Source: Acidimicrobiia bacterium
GTDB lineage: Bacteria; Actinomycetota; Acidimicrobiia; Acidimicrobiales; Acidimicrobilacustridaceae
DNA length: 9,690 nt
NCBI GenBank assembly: GCA_018882825.1
Contig: VERC01000072.1
Span: forward strand, 1 to 9,690
Reading direction: 5' to 3'
Under the pieces are notes generated by a model. The model searched no databases. It saw nothing but the letters and a program-made list of their open reading frames with translations, and was not told the DNA's origin. Each line of letters opens with the position of its first letter. Position 1 is the stretch's first letter. A program made the position numbers and the translations under genes. This document shows positions 1-6,819 of the stretch, piece after piece.

Positions 1-1424
1 TGCTGCAGGGCGTGCGCGCACCAGTACCACATGTAGAACGGATGCACGCCGTGGTAGGCGTAGCTCGTGCGGTACAGGTGGCGGTACCACTCGTCCTCGG
101 CGAACGACTTCTCGAACTCCTGCTCCATGCGCACCGGATCGTGGGTGACGGACAGCACCTGGTCGAAGAAGTCGATGTACGAGGGGTGGTGCACCGGGTG
201 GAACTCCCACGGCGTCGGATGGCTCATGATCACCACACCGCCCTCGCGCACCGGCGGGATGCCGCGGTAGAGGTTGAAGAAGTAGCCGAGTCCGAGACAG
301 GCGACGAGGATCGGATTGAGGATCGAGTTCACGTTGTAGGGGCTGATGTAGGGCAGCCCCATGGTCAGGATGTCGGTCTGACCTTCGACCGGCACGAGGT
401 GCTGGGCGTAGACGTTCTCGGTGGTCAACCGGTGCACCGCCTCCACCTCGCCGGCCTGCACCGAGGTCATGGCGTGCGGGGCCTGCCACGAGTTGAAGAT
501 CGAACGACGGGTGCGTTGGGGCATGCGGTCGAGCGCAGCCTTCATGCCCATCATCGACACGCGGTCCTTCATCGTCCATTCCCACTCGCGCTTCTGCAGC
601 ACGCTCATGGGGCCCTCGGTGCCGAACACGTTGTTGTTCATGGTGGTCTCGATCTGGAACACCTTGACGCCCGAGTCGCGCAGCACCTTGCCCATGCGCC
701 AGTTAGCCGAGTGCAACTCGGAACGGTGCTGGTCCATGAACGAACGGGAATGACGCATCGTGTGCGGGTTGTGGTGATGGCGCAGCGAGCGGTACGAGGC
801 GAGACCGGTGGCGGTCGACTTCCAACCTCCGTCCATCGACACGAGGTTGATGTTGACGTAGACGATGAGATCGGACTCGGCGGCCCGCCGGTTGATCTCG
901 ACCTCCTCGCCCTTCTCGGTCTCACCGATGAAGAGGAGGTTGTCGGGATCCTCGGCGTCGTGGTTGAGCAGCAGTCCCCGCGGGGCGAAGGCGTCGTACA
1001 CGCGGTCACCGACGGCGTGACGAAGCTCGTCCTCGGTCATGCGCCGGTGCAAGGCCAGAGCGGCAATGAGCACGACGTCGTCGACCCCGGCCGACGCTGC
1101 CATCTCCAGCACCGCCTCGATCACCCGCTGGCGGATGTCGGGCCGCTTCATCGGGGGTAGCGGGAGAGAGATGTCGTCGAAGGCGATGGTCAATTTCATG
1201 CCCGGACGCAGCAGGGCCCGCAGTGGCTCGCTGTCGCCGATGGGGTTGTCGAGCGCGTCGCGGATGGCACCGGTCGGGTTTCTGAGCGGCTCGAGCGGCT
1301 CGGCCGGGTAGATGACGCGGGTGCGGCCGGCGGGCAACTTCTCCAGCCGGAATCCCTCGCCGTGGTGGAAGAGGATCGGGGGCGTCGAACGGTCGACGTC
1401 GAGGACGAATCCAGGTCTAGGCAC
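1..1424 (-). CDS. LarA-like protein (nickel-dependent lactate racemase superfamily, DUF2088), 3' end beyond window
   Basis: Partial: 474 codons are visible and the frame is still open at the left edge. LarA-family enzymes are nickel-pincer-nucleotide dependent 2-hydroxyacid racemases or epimerases. Visible family signatures are a His-Arg-x-Met-Thr-x-x-Glu-Leu stretch (H126), an NHDAEDPDNL stretch followed by a GETEKG turn, and GGWK (K202) followed by a His triplet (H216-H218). The H126-K202-H218 spacing (76 and 16) equals that of Lactobacillus plantarum LarA H108-K184-H200, in which the Lys carries the cofactor and H200 binds Ni. The position corresponding to R75 reads Leu (L87 in DDISLPLP), and no His stands about ten residues before K202, where LarA has H174. 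The visible part already exceeds the roughly 425 residues of classic LarA. The GTG start overlaps the upstream dehydrogenase gene by 8 nt and has AAGGA 8 nt upstream. Family assignment is firm; substrate and reaction are unknown. Confidence 0.85.
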   Translation of the reverse strand, partial: MPRPGFVLDVDRSTPPILFHHGEGFRLEKLPAGRTRVIYPAEPLEPLRNPTGAIRDALDNPIGDSEPLRALLRPGMKLTIAFDDISLPLPPMKRPDIRQRVIEAVLEMAASAGVDDVVLIAALALHRRMTEDELRHAVGDRVYDAFAPRGLLLNHDAEDPDNLLFIGETEKGEEVEINRRAAESDLIVYVNINLVSMDGGWKSTATGLASYRSLRHHHNPHTMRHSRSFMDQHRSELHSANWRMGKVLRDSGVKVFQIETTMNNNVFGTEGPMSVLQKREWEWTMKDRVSMMGMKAALDRMPQRTRRSIFNSWQAPHAMTSVQAGEVEAVHRLTTENVYAQHLVPVEGQTDILTMGLPYISPYNVNSILNPILVACLGLGYFFNLYRGIPPVREGGVVIMSHPTPWEFHPVHHPSYIDFFDQVLSVTHDPVRMEQEFEKSFAEDEWYRHLYRTSYAYHGVHPFYMWYWCAHALQ

Positions 1425-2634
1425 GGTTCCGTTCCTTCTCGTTGCGGAGGTCGAAGGCGATGCGCACTGCGCCACGACGGCCGGCGGCGGCCGCGTGGGT
1501 GATGGCTTCTTCGTAGCGGTCGAGGGGATAGGTGGCGCTCACCAGACGACCGAGGTCGGCGGCGGCCACCAGTTCGAAGGCGAGGTCGAAGGTGCGGTGC
1601 ACTGCGCCGTCGGGCAGTGTCTCGGTGCCATAGGCGTAGGCGCCCACCAGCGCGATCTCCCGGTGCCACAGTCCGGTCAGGTCGACGTGCACGTGACCGG
1701 GCATGCCCACCATGGTGATGCGGCCCTTCGGGCGGATGACGGCAAGCGCCTCGGTCAGGGACTCCTGACTGCCGACGCAGTCGATGACGTGATCGGCGCC
1801 GCCGGTGAGGCGCACGATGTCGCCATCGCCGATGGCCAGTGAACCGGTGAGGCGACAGATCGGTCGGGCGATGTGCTCGGAGCCGATGACGTGATCGGCC
1901 CCGAGGTCTCGGGCGAGGTCCTGCTGATGGGGGTGACGGGCGACGGCCACGATCGTGCACGGCGGGGCGAATCGTCGCAGGGCGGCGATGGTGAGCAGTC
2001 CGAGCGCACCGGATCCGAGCACCACGACCACGTCTCCCTCGACCACGCCAGCGGCCAACGCGCCGTGCACCGCGCAGGCGGTGGGTTCGACTATGACCGC
2101 GGCCTCGTCCGACCATTCGCTCGGCACCGCGTGCAACTGCGAGACGTGGGCGACCATACGCGTCGACCAGCCGCCGCCGGTGTCGCAGCAGAATCCGCTC
2201 TGCAACCCGGGGCTGATGGCGCCGAACGTGATGCGCTCGCAGTTGCCGAGATCACCACGCGCGCAGGGCCCGCACACGGGGTCGATGCCGCGGGTGACGC
2301 ACCCGAGCACCGGCTCCACCACCACGCGACCGGCGGGCACGTCACCGATGGGTCGGTCGAGATCGGCCACGACCTCGTGACCGGGAACGAAGGGGAACGA
2401 CACCAGTGGTTCGAAGTAGCGCGAACTGCGTCCGTCGATGGTGGCCAGGTCCGAGCCGCAGATGCCGGCCAGTCGCGGGCGGATCCCGGCCCATCCGGTG
2501 CCGGGCAGTGCCGGTTCGTCGATCGTCCGCAGACGCAGGGGACCGACCTTGGCGCCCCCTCCGGCGTTGAGGCGACCGGCGATCGTCGCCGCCGCGAACC
2601 GGGGTATGTCGCGCTCGAAGCGCAGCGCCTTCAC
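1417..2634 (-). CDS. Zinc-dependent medium-chain alcohol dehydrogenase
   Basis: A 405-residue MDR-superfamily protein that should oxidise an alcohol or reduce an aldehyde or ketone with NAD(P). Catalytic-zinc ligands are visible as C59 in GICGSD, H86-E87 in PGHEV, and E183 in VEPTACAVHG. Four cysteines at 112, 121, 124 and 132 form a structural-zinc lobe with an enlarged first gap (C-x8-C-x2-C-x7-C). The Rossmann glycines are GSGALG at 207-212. The N-terminus is longer than usual, with about 20 extra residues (roughly 10-32) before the conserved beta strands. The GTG start lies in a GTGA overlap with the upstream stop codon and has GGAGG 6 nt upstream. The frame stays open far upstream inside the SDR-HAD gene, but that extension is arginine-rich and is not protein-like. 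The gene is the middle member of the operon. Its substrate is unknown; a fatty alcohol or aldehyde handled by its neighbour is possible. Confidence 0.9.
   Translation of the reverse strand: MKALRFERDIPRFAAATIAGRLNAGGGAKVGPLRLRTIDEPALPGTGWAGIRPRLAGICGSDLATIDGRSSRYFEPLVSFPFVPGHEVVADLDRPIGDVPAGRVVVEPVLGCVTRGIDPVCGPCARGDLGNCERITFGAISPGLQSGFCCDTGGGWSTRMVAHVSQLHAVPSEWSDEAAVIVEPTACAVHGALAAGVVEGDVVVVLGSGALGLLTIAALRRFAPPCTIVAVARHPHQQDLARDLGADHVIGSEHIARPICRLTGSLAIGDGDIVRLTGGADHVIDCVGSQESLTEALAVIRPKGRITMVGMPGHVHVDLTGLWHREIALVGAYAYGTETLPDGAVHRTFDLAFELVAAADLGRLVSATYPLDRYEEAITHAAAAGRRGAVRIAFDLRNEKERNRA
1433..1437 (-). promoter_or_regulatory. Shine-Dalgarno of the LarA-like gene
   Basis: AAGGA on the minus strand lies 8 nt before the GTG at 1424, inside the 3' end of the dehydrogenase gene. 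It supports this start rather than the later ATG codons, and suggests translation is coupled to the upstream gene. Confidence 0.6.
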
Positions 2635-4988
2635 ACCACACCTCCGGGCACGAGCGGATTGGCCAGTCCGCCGTCGTCGGTGCGACGGGGACCGATGGGC
2701 ACCAGCGCGCGCGGGCCGCCGGGCGACTTGGCGAAGTTCTCCACCAGCCAACCGCGCTTGCGGGCCAGGGCGGCGAGTCTCGTCTCGGGGTTCACCGCCA
2801 CCGGGAAGCCCACGGCTTCGAGCATGGGCAGATCGGAGGTGGAGTCGGCGTAGGCGACCGTCTCGCGCAGGTCGAACCCGTGGGCCGCGGCGTAATCCAT
2901 GAGCACCTGGGCGCGGGTCTCCCCGGTCGGGGGCACGTTGCGCAACTCTCCGTCGTAGGTGCCGCGGGTGATCGACATCTCGGCCGCGATCACGTCGTCG
3001 AACAACGGCTCGAGCGGACGAACCACGAAGTCGAGCGCGCCGGTGATGAGCACGGTGCGATGACCGGCGGCCCGGTGTTCGCGCACGCGCCGGATGGCGG
3101 CGGGGAACGACTTGGTGAGGATGAGGCGGCTGAACATCTCGGCCGCGTCCTCCTCGATCTGTCGGACAGGCGCGCCCTCGTACCGTCGGTAGAACAAGCG
3201 CAGGAAGTCGGTGCGGTCCTTGCGGTCGAGCGAGAGCAGCGACGGACCCTCGGCCAGCATCTTCAGCGTGAACAGCACGCGTTGGTCGAGGGGGAGTCGG
3301 CGCGTTGCCAGGAACGCGTAACTGGCGACGACGTTGGAGGCGATGAGTGTGTTCTCCAGATCGAAGGCCGCCAGTTGCCGGTCGGCCGACAGGATCTGCT
3401 CGCGCAGGCGATCGGGTCGCGACTGGCCCGTCCTGCCGCCCGGAGTTGTCCGCACCCGCGCCTGACGCACCACCGACGGGAGGTGGATCTCCTCCACGAA
3501 GTGGTCCCAGTCGATGACGCGTGGGTCGAAGCAGAAGTCGCGTTGGTCCTCGGTGCTCTGCGCATCCCACAGGGCCAGAAGCCGGTCCAGTCCGTAGACC
3601 GCCTCGCACTCGGCGTAGGCGCCGTACAGCTCGACGTAGCCGAGTGCTCGTTCGGCCTCTTCGCGACGCGACTCGATCGAGGCGCTCCACTCGGCCTGAC
3701 GTCCACGCAGAGGAAGAGCGCCGAGCACGCCCTCGGCGCGTTCGAGGACGTTCTTGGCCCGCTGCAGTTGCGTCTGAACGCGGCCGCGACCCGGGAACGA
3801 CCACTTGGGCACGACGATGGGCTGACCCTTGGCGTCGTAGAGCGGGTGGCGTCCGAACCAGTCGCTGACCAGGTCGACCAGTCGCCGGTAGTGGAGGGGG
3901 TTCTGCGAACCCGAGGCCACCTGCACGACCGAAGGTGTCGGTTCGGGACCTCGGGCGGCGACGGCGATGATGGCGGCCGACACCAGATCGACGGGGATGA
4001 CGTCGACGATCCCCTCGGGCACGCCGGGGAACTCCTTGAGCAGCCCGCGCGCGTAACTGATGATCACGGGCTCGGCCATCCGGAAGCCGCGGATCCACCC
4101 GGGCACCGGTTCGGCGAGGGCCGACTCGATGATCGACGGACGCACGATGCTCACGGGCACGGCACCGCGGGTCTCGACCAGCGCCCGCTCACCGAGGGCC
4201 TTGGTGTAGGCGTAGGCGTCGGGCCAACCGAGCGACGCAGCGCGGGCCCGTCCGGCGGTGACCATCCGATCGGCCACCCATCGGTCTCGTAACTGTTCGG
4301 TCTTCTCGGCCAGCAGGGGAGTGCCGGCGGCGCCCAGTTCGCGGCGCGCCCGGGCCCGGAACTCGGCCAGACGCTCGGGAGTGCGACTCTCGGCGTCGGC
4401 GTCGGTGCGAGCCCGTCGGGCGCCGGCCACCTCGGCGCGCCAGTCGACGTCGACGAAGAAGTGACTCTCGTCGACGAGTTGTTCGGGGGCGGCACCGCGG
4501 TGGTTGCCGGCCACGTAGCAGGTCGACACTGCGACGAGGTGCGGGGTGATGCCCAGTTCATTGCACACCGCGGCGATGCGGGTGGGGCCGAGGAGGTTGA
4601 CCTCGACCGCACCATCGAGCGGGGAGTCGAAGCTCACGGTGGCCGCCGAGTGGATGACGATGTCGCACGTGGCCAGCACGGCCCGACCCTCGTCATCGAG
4701 CCCGAGTCCGTCGCGACCGACGTCACCGGCCACGGCCCGCACCCGGCGCGCCGTCATCTCGGCGAACCCCTCCGCACCGAGCTCGGCGCGCAGGCGGTCG
4801 AACGCGTCGTTCTTGAGGATCTCGCGGGCCACGCGCTGGTCGACCGTGGACCGACGTCCCGGTCGCACGAGCAGCACGACCTCGCACTCGGGCACCGACC
4901 GGAGGAGTCGCTCGAGCAGGTTGGTGCCGAGGAACCCGGTGGTCCCGGTGATGAACAGCCTTCTGCCGGCCAGCGCCTCGCGGATCAC
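2631..4988 (-). CDS. Fusion: fatty acyl-CoA reductase-like SDR plus HAD-IB hydrolase
   Basis: A 785-residue two-domain protein. The N-terminal part is an extended SDR of the NAD-binding_4 (fatty acyl-CoA reductase) type, with TGTTGFLG at 14-21, HSAATVSFD at about 113-121, STCYVAG, the catalytic pair Y259-x3-K263, and IVRPSIIES followed by EPVPGW, which is typical of these reductases. A FAR_C-like segment follows (DWDHFVEEIHLPSVV). The C-terminal part, from about residue 540, is a HAD-IB phosphatase-like domain: motif I FDLENT (nucleophile D543, then E545 where Asp is usual), motif II T649 in LITGA, and motif IV D715-x3-D719 in ADSTSDLPML. The family reduces acyl-CoA to aldehyde or alcohol using NAD(P)H; what the HAD part does is unknown. 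It is the first gene of the operon. I chose the GTG at 4988, 7 nt after a TAAACA box, which would make it leaderless. A TTG at 4994 would add two residues. Confidence 0.85.
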   Translation of the reverse strand: MIREALAGRRLFITGTTGFLGTNLLERLLRSVPECEVVLLVRPGRRSTVDQRVAREILKNDAFDRLRAELGAEGFAEMTARRVRAVAGDVGRDGLGLDDEGRAVLATCDIVIHSAATVSFDSPLDGAVEVNLLGPTRIAAVCNELGITPHLVAVSTCYVAGNHRGAAPEQLVDESHFFVDVDWRAEVAGARRARTDADAESRTPERLAEFRARARRELGAAGTPLLAEKTEQLRDRWVADRMVTAGRARAASLGWPDAYAYTKALGERALVETRGAVPVSIVRPSIIESALAEPVPGWIRGFRMAEPVIISYARGLLKEFPGVPEGIVDVIPVDLVSAAIIAVAARGPEPTPSVVQVASGSQNPLHYRRLVDLVSDWFGRHPLYDAKGQPIVVPKWSFPGRGRVQTQLQRAKNVLERAEGVLGALPLRGRQAEWSASIESRREEAERALGYVELYGAYAECEAVYGLDRLLALWDAQSTEDQRDFCFDPRVIDWDHFVEEIHLPSVVRQARVRTTPGGRTGQSRPDRLREQILSADRQLAAFDLENTLIASNVVASYAFLATRRLPLDQRVLFTLKMLAEGPSLLSLDRKDRTDFLRLFYRRYEGAPVRQIEEDAAEMFSRLILTKSFPAAIRRVREHRAAGHRTVLITGALDFVVRPLEPLFDDVIAAEMSITRGTYDGELRNVPPTGETRAQVLMDYAAAHGFDLRETVAYADSTSDLPMLEAVGFPVAVNPETRLAALARKRGWLVENFAKSPGGPRALVPIGPRRTDDGGLANPLVPGGVV
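2641..2645 (-). promoter_or_regulatory. Shine-Dalgarno of the alcohol dehydrogenase gene
   Basis: GGAGG on the minus strand lies 6 nt before the GTG at 2634. It identifies the start within the GTGA stop/start overlap and rules out the long upstream extension of the same frame. Confidence 0.7.
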
Positions 4989-4995
4989 GGACAAT

Positions 4996-5001
4996 TGTTT
5001 A
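4996..5001 (-). promoter_or_regulatory. Putative -10 box of the SDR-HAD operon (leaderless)
   Basis: TAAACA on the minus strand ends 7 nt before the GTG at 4988, the same geometry as the tetR and ddl promoters in this window. The sixth base departs from TAnnnT and no clear -35 box is visible, so the call rests mainly on spacing. It overlaps the TTACCA-type palindrome, so a bound repressor would cover it. Confidence 0.4.
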
Positions 5002-5012
5002 CCACTTGGTAA
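4999..5012. promoter_or_regulatory. Palindromic operator, probably for the adjacent TetR regulator
   Basis: TTACCACTTGGTAA is a perfect inverted repeat with 6-bp arms around a 2-bp centre. It stands in the 47-bp gap between the divergent SDR-HAD operon and the tetR gene. It overlaps the putative operon -10 box (4996-5001, minus) and the -35 region of tetR (about 4999-5005), so one bound dimer could repress both directions. TetR-family regulators typically bind palindromes of this kind next to their own gene. Binding itself is inferred. Confidence 0.7.
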
Positions 5013-5022
5013 GTGAACCGTC

Positions 5023-5028
5023 TAGAGT
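5023..5028 (+). promoter_or_regulatory. Putative -10 box of tetR (leaderless)
   Basis: TAGAGT lies 7 nt before the GTG at 5036, so transcription would begin at or next to the start codon. TTACCA at 4999-5004 is a plausible weak -35 with an 18-nt spacer, and it sits within the palindromic operator. Confidence 0.5.
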
Positions 5029-5035
5029 GGTCGCC

Positions 5036-5692
5036 GTGACGGCCACATCGACCGCTCCCCGCAAGGGATCCCGCCGGCCCGGCGCCCGGGCCCAGCGCAC
5101 CCGCGAGACCGAGGACCGGATCCTGACGGTGGCGCTCGACTCCTTCGGCACGCGGGGTTTCGAGGCCACGTCGCTCGACGACCTGGCCGCCGGTCTCGGC
5201 ATCACCAAGCAGGCGATCCTCTATCACTGGCCCTCGAAGCGGGCTCTGCTCGACGCCGTCGTCGACCGGGCCTGTCTCGAACTCGTCGTCGAACTCTCGG
5301 GTGCCCTCGACGAGGCGGGCAGCGGATGGGACCGCATCGAGTCGGTGGTGCGCCGCATCTTCCGCGTCGGCCTGCGCCGTCCGGAACTGCTCGGTCTGTT
5401 GCGCGAACTGGGACGGCTCGGCGGCGACGCGTCGGCCCGCCTCATCGAGGACATGCGTCCCTTCATCGACCGCGCCACCGCCTACTTCGAACGCGAGATG
5501 GACGCCGGCCGCATCCGTCGATGCGATCCTGCGCTGTTGCTCGTCTCCGCCTACTCCACGGTGCTCGGTGCCGCGACCGATCTCGATGTGCTTCGCGCCA
5601 TAGATGGTGAACCGACGCTGCGGTCGACCGCCGTGCGCCGCCGTGAGTTGCTCGGCTTCCTGCGCGCCGCCATGTGCGGCCCTGACGCCTGA
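5036..5692 (+). CDS. TetR-family transcriptional regulator
   Basis: A 218-residue protein of normal TetR size. The N-terminal DNA-binding domain covers about residues 21-72: RILTVALDSFGTRGFEATS (helix 1 and turn), then the helix-turn-helix through LDDLAAGLGITKQAILYHW, then PSKRALL, which matches the family pattern of a Tyr-His/Phe stretch before PSK. The rest is an all-helical ligand-binding and dimerisation domain whose ligand cannot be read from sequence. The gene is divergent from the SDR-HAD/ADH/LarA-like operon, with a perfect palindrome between them, so it most likely represses that operon and itself and is released by an acyl-CoA or other pathway ligand (inference). I chose the GTG at 5036, 7 nt after a TAGAGT box. 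An in-frame TTG at 5006 would place the start inside the operator and is unlikely. Confidence 0.9.
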   Translation: MTATSTAPRKGSRRPGARAQRTRETEDRILTVALDSFGTRGFEATSLDDLAAGLGITKQAILYHWPSKRALLDAVVDRACLELVVELSGALDEAGSGWDRIESVVRRIFRVGLRRPELLGLLRELGRLGGDASARLIEDMRPFIDRATAYFEREMDAGRIRRCDPALLLVSAYSTVLGAATDLDVLRAIDGEPTLRSTAVRRRELLGFLRAAMCGPDA

Positions 5693-5703
5693 GCCTCGCT
5701 CAG
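5689..5703. terminator. Hairpin between convergent tetR and ddl genes
   Basis: CTGAGC-CTC-GCTCAG forms a perfect 6-bp stem with a 3-nt loop. The tetR stop codon lies in one arm (5690-5692) and the ddl stop codon (complement 5700-5702) in the other. It could act as a bidirectional terminator for the two converging genes. There is no T-tract on either side, so intrinsic termination would be weak or non-canonical. Confidence 0.4.
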
Positions 5704-6761
5704 ACGGTGCGCCAGCGTCGGGTCGACGCGTGGCGTTCGATGGCCAGGCCCACCAGTTCGTCGATGAGGGCGCGGTAGGTGAGGCCGGTGGCCTGCCACA
5801 GGCGCGGGTACATCGAGATCGGAGTGAAGCCGGGGATCGTGTTGAGCTCGTTGAGCAGCCAGCCCCGACCGCCTTCCTCGTAGAAGAAGTCGACGCGTGC
5901 CATGCCCTCGGCGCGGTGCGAGCGGAACACGACGCAGGCCAGTCGCCGCACCTCCTCGGCCGCCACGGGATCCAGCGCGGCCGGCACGTGCAGTTCGGCG
6001 GCGCCGTCGGAGTACTTGTCGTCGAAGTCGTAGAAGTCGGCGGCGGCCACGATCTCGCCCGGCACCGACGCGCGCGGTGAGGTGGTGTGACCGAGCACGG
6101 CCACCTCGATCTCGCGCGCCGTCACGCCTTCTTCGATCACGATCCATTCATCGTGGGCCAGCGCCGCGTCGACGGCCGCTCGCAACCCGGCGCGATCAAC
6201 GACCTTCGACACTCCGATCGACGAACCCATGTTGGCGGGCTTCACGAACAGCGGGAACCCGAGACCGGCGGCGATGGAGTCGAGCACACCGTCGGCATCG
6301 GATGCGGCCATGTCGTCGGCGTGCAGCGCGTGCCAGCGGGCCTGGGCCACGCCGGCGTCGGCGGCCAGACGTTTGGCCACGATCTTGTCCATGGCCACGG
6401 CCGAACCGAGCACCCCGGAACCGACGTAGGCGACCCCGGCGGTCTCCAACAGACCCTGCACGGTGCCGTCCTCGCCCATCGGTCCGTGCAGCAGTGGCAT
6501 GACCACTGTGTCGGGTGTGAACAGCGACCACGGGTCGACCTCGTCGCCGACGATCTCCAGGGACTCACCCCATCGGGTGAAATCGGCGTCGAGGCGCACC
6601 CGCACCCATCGGCCGTCTCGGGTGATGCCCACGGCCACCAGGTCGTAGCGATCCGGATCGGCCGCCGCCAGCACGTGGCGGGCGGTGATGCGGGAGATGT
6701 CGTGCTCGGCCGAGCGGCCACCGAACAGCACCACGAGTCGGATCGGTGACGCGGTGGACAT
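5700..6761 (-). CDS. ddl: D-alanine--D-alanine ligase
   Basis: A 353-residue cytoplasmic ATP-grasp ligase that joins two D-alanines using ATP for peptidoglycan precursor synthesis. Signatures are FGGRSAEHDIS at 13-23, MPLLHGPMGEDGTVQGLLE, YVGSGVLGSAVAMDK, the ATP-grasp FVKPANMGSSIGVSKV, the omega-loop DFDDKYSDG with K249-Y250, and the metal- and substrate-binding ELNTIPGFTPISMYP (E305, N307). The Lys-Tyr pair in the omega loop is the form found in D-Ala-D-Ala enzymes rather than VanA-type D-Ala-D-Lac ligases. Length is normal. The ATG at 6761 directly precedes the conserved core and lies 7 nt after a TACCGT box. It is divergent from murF, whose enzyme uses its product, and convergent with tetR with only 7 nt between the stop codons. 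Confidence 0.97.
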   Translation of the reverse strand: MSTASPIRLVVLFGGRSAEHDISRITARHVLAAADPDRYDLVAVGITRDGRWVRVRLDADFTRWGESLEIVGDEVDPWSLFTPDTVVMPLLHGPMGEDGTVQGLLETAGVAYVGSGVLGSAVAMDKIVAKRLAADAGVAQARWHALHADDMAASDADGVLDSIAAGLGFPLFVKPANMGSSIGVSKVVDRAGLRAAVDAALAHDEWIVIEEGVTAREIEVAVLGHTTSPRASVPGEIVAAADFYDFDDKYSDGAAELHVPAALDPVAAEEVRRLACVVFRSHRAEGMARVDFFYEEGGRGWLLNELNTIPGFTPISMYPRLWQATGLTYRALIDELVGLAIERHASTRRWRTV

Positions 6762-6768
6762 GGAGTGC

Positions 6769-6774
6769 ACGGTA
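6769..6774 (-). promoter_or_regulatory. Putative -10 box of ddl (leaderless)
   Basis: TACCGT on the minus strand ends 7 nt before the ddl ATG at 6761, and no Shine-Dalgarno sequence precedes that ATG. This suggests a leaderless transcript. Confidence 0.5.
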
Positions 6775-6779
6775 GTCGG

Positions 6780-6801
6780 GCCCGGTCGACTCGCTCCGGG
6801 C
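6780..6801. repeat. Inverted repeat between divergent ddl and murF promoters
   Basis: GCCCGG and CCGGGC are separated by 10 nt. The repeat is centred almost exactly midway between the two putative -10 boxes (6769-6774 and 6808-6813) and overlaps where both -35 regions would fall. It could be a shared regulator site or just chance in GC-rich DNA. The rest of this 58-bp intergenic gap shows nothing else. Confidence 0.35.
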
Positions 6802-6807
6802 GTCCCG

Positions 6808-6813
6808 TAGGGT
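6808..6813 (+). promoter_or_regulatory. Putative -10 box of murF (leaderless)
   Basis: TAGGGT lies 6 nt before the murF GTG at 6820, which would place the transcription start on the start codon. There is no Shine-Dalgarno sequence. Confidence 0.5.
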
Positions 6814-6819
6814 TGGACC

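Noticed and set aside
12..1160. Long plus-strand open frame of 382 residues.
   Set aside because: It is opposite the LarA-like gene and is rich in His, Val and Arg with no recognisable family; it arises from stop-poor high-GC DNA.
2635..4098. The alcohol dehydrogenase frame stays open upstream, giving a possible 893-residue protein.
   Set aside because: The extension is Arg/Pro-rich and lies antiparallel-free but out of frame within the well-supported SDR-HAD gene; GGAGG and the GTGA overlap fix the start at 2634.
2880..4292. Long plus-strand open frame of 470 residues.
   Set aside because: It is antisense to the SDR-HAD gene and has biased His/Arg/Gly composition with no domain.
5006..5035. 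Upstream TTG start for tetR, adding ten residues.
   Set aside because: It would begin inside the palindromic operator and upstream of the -10 box; the GTG at 5036 fits a leaderless start.
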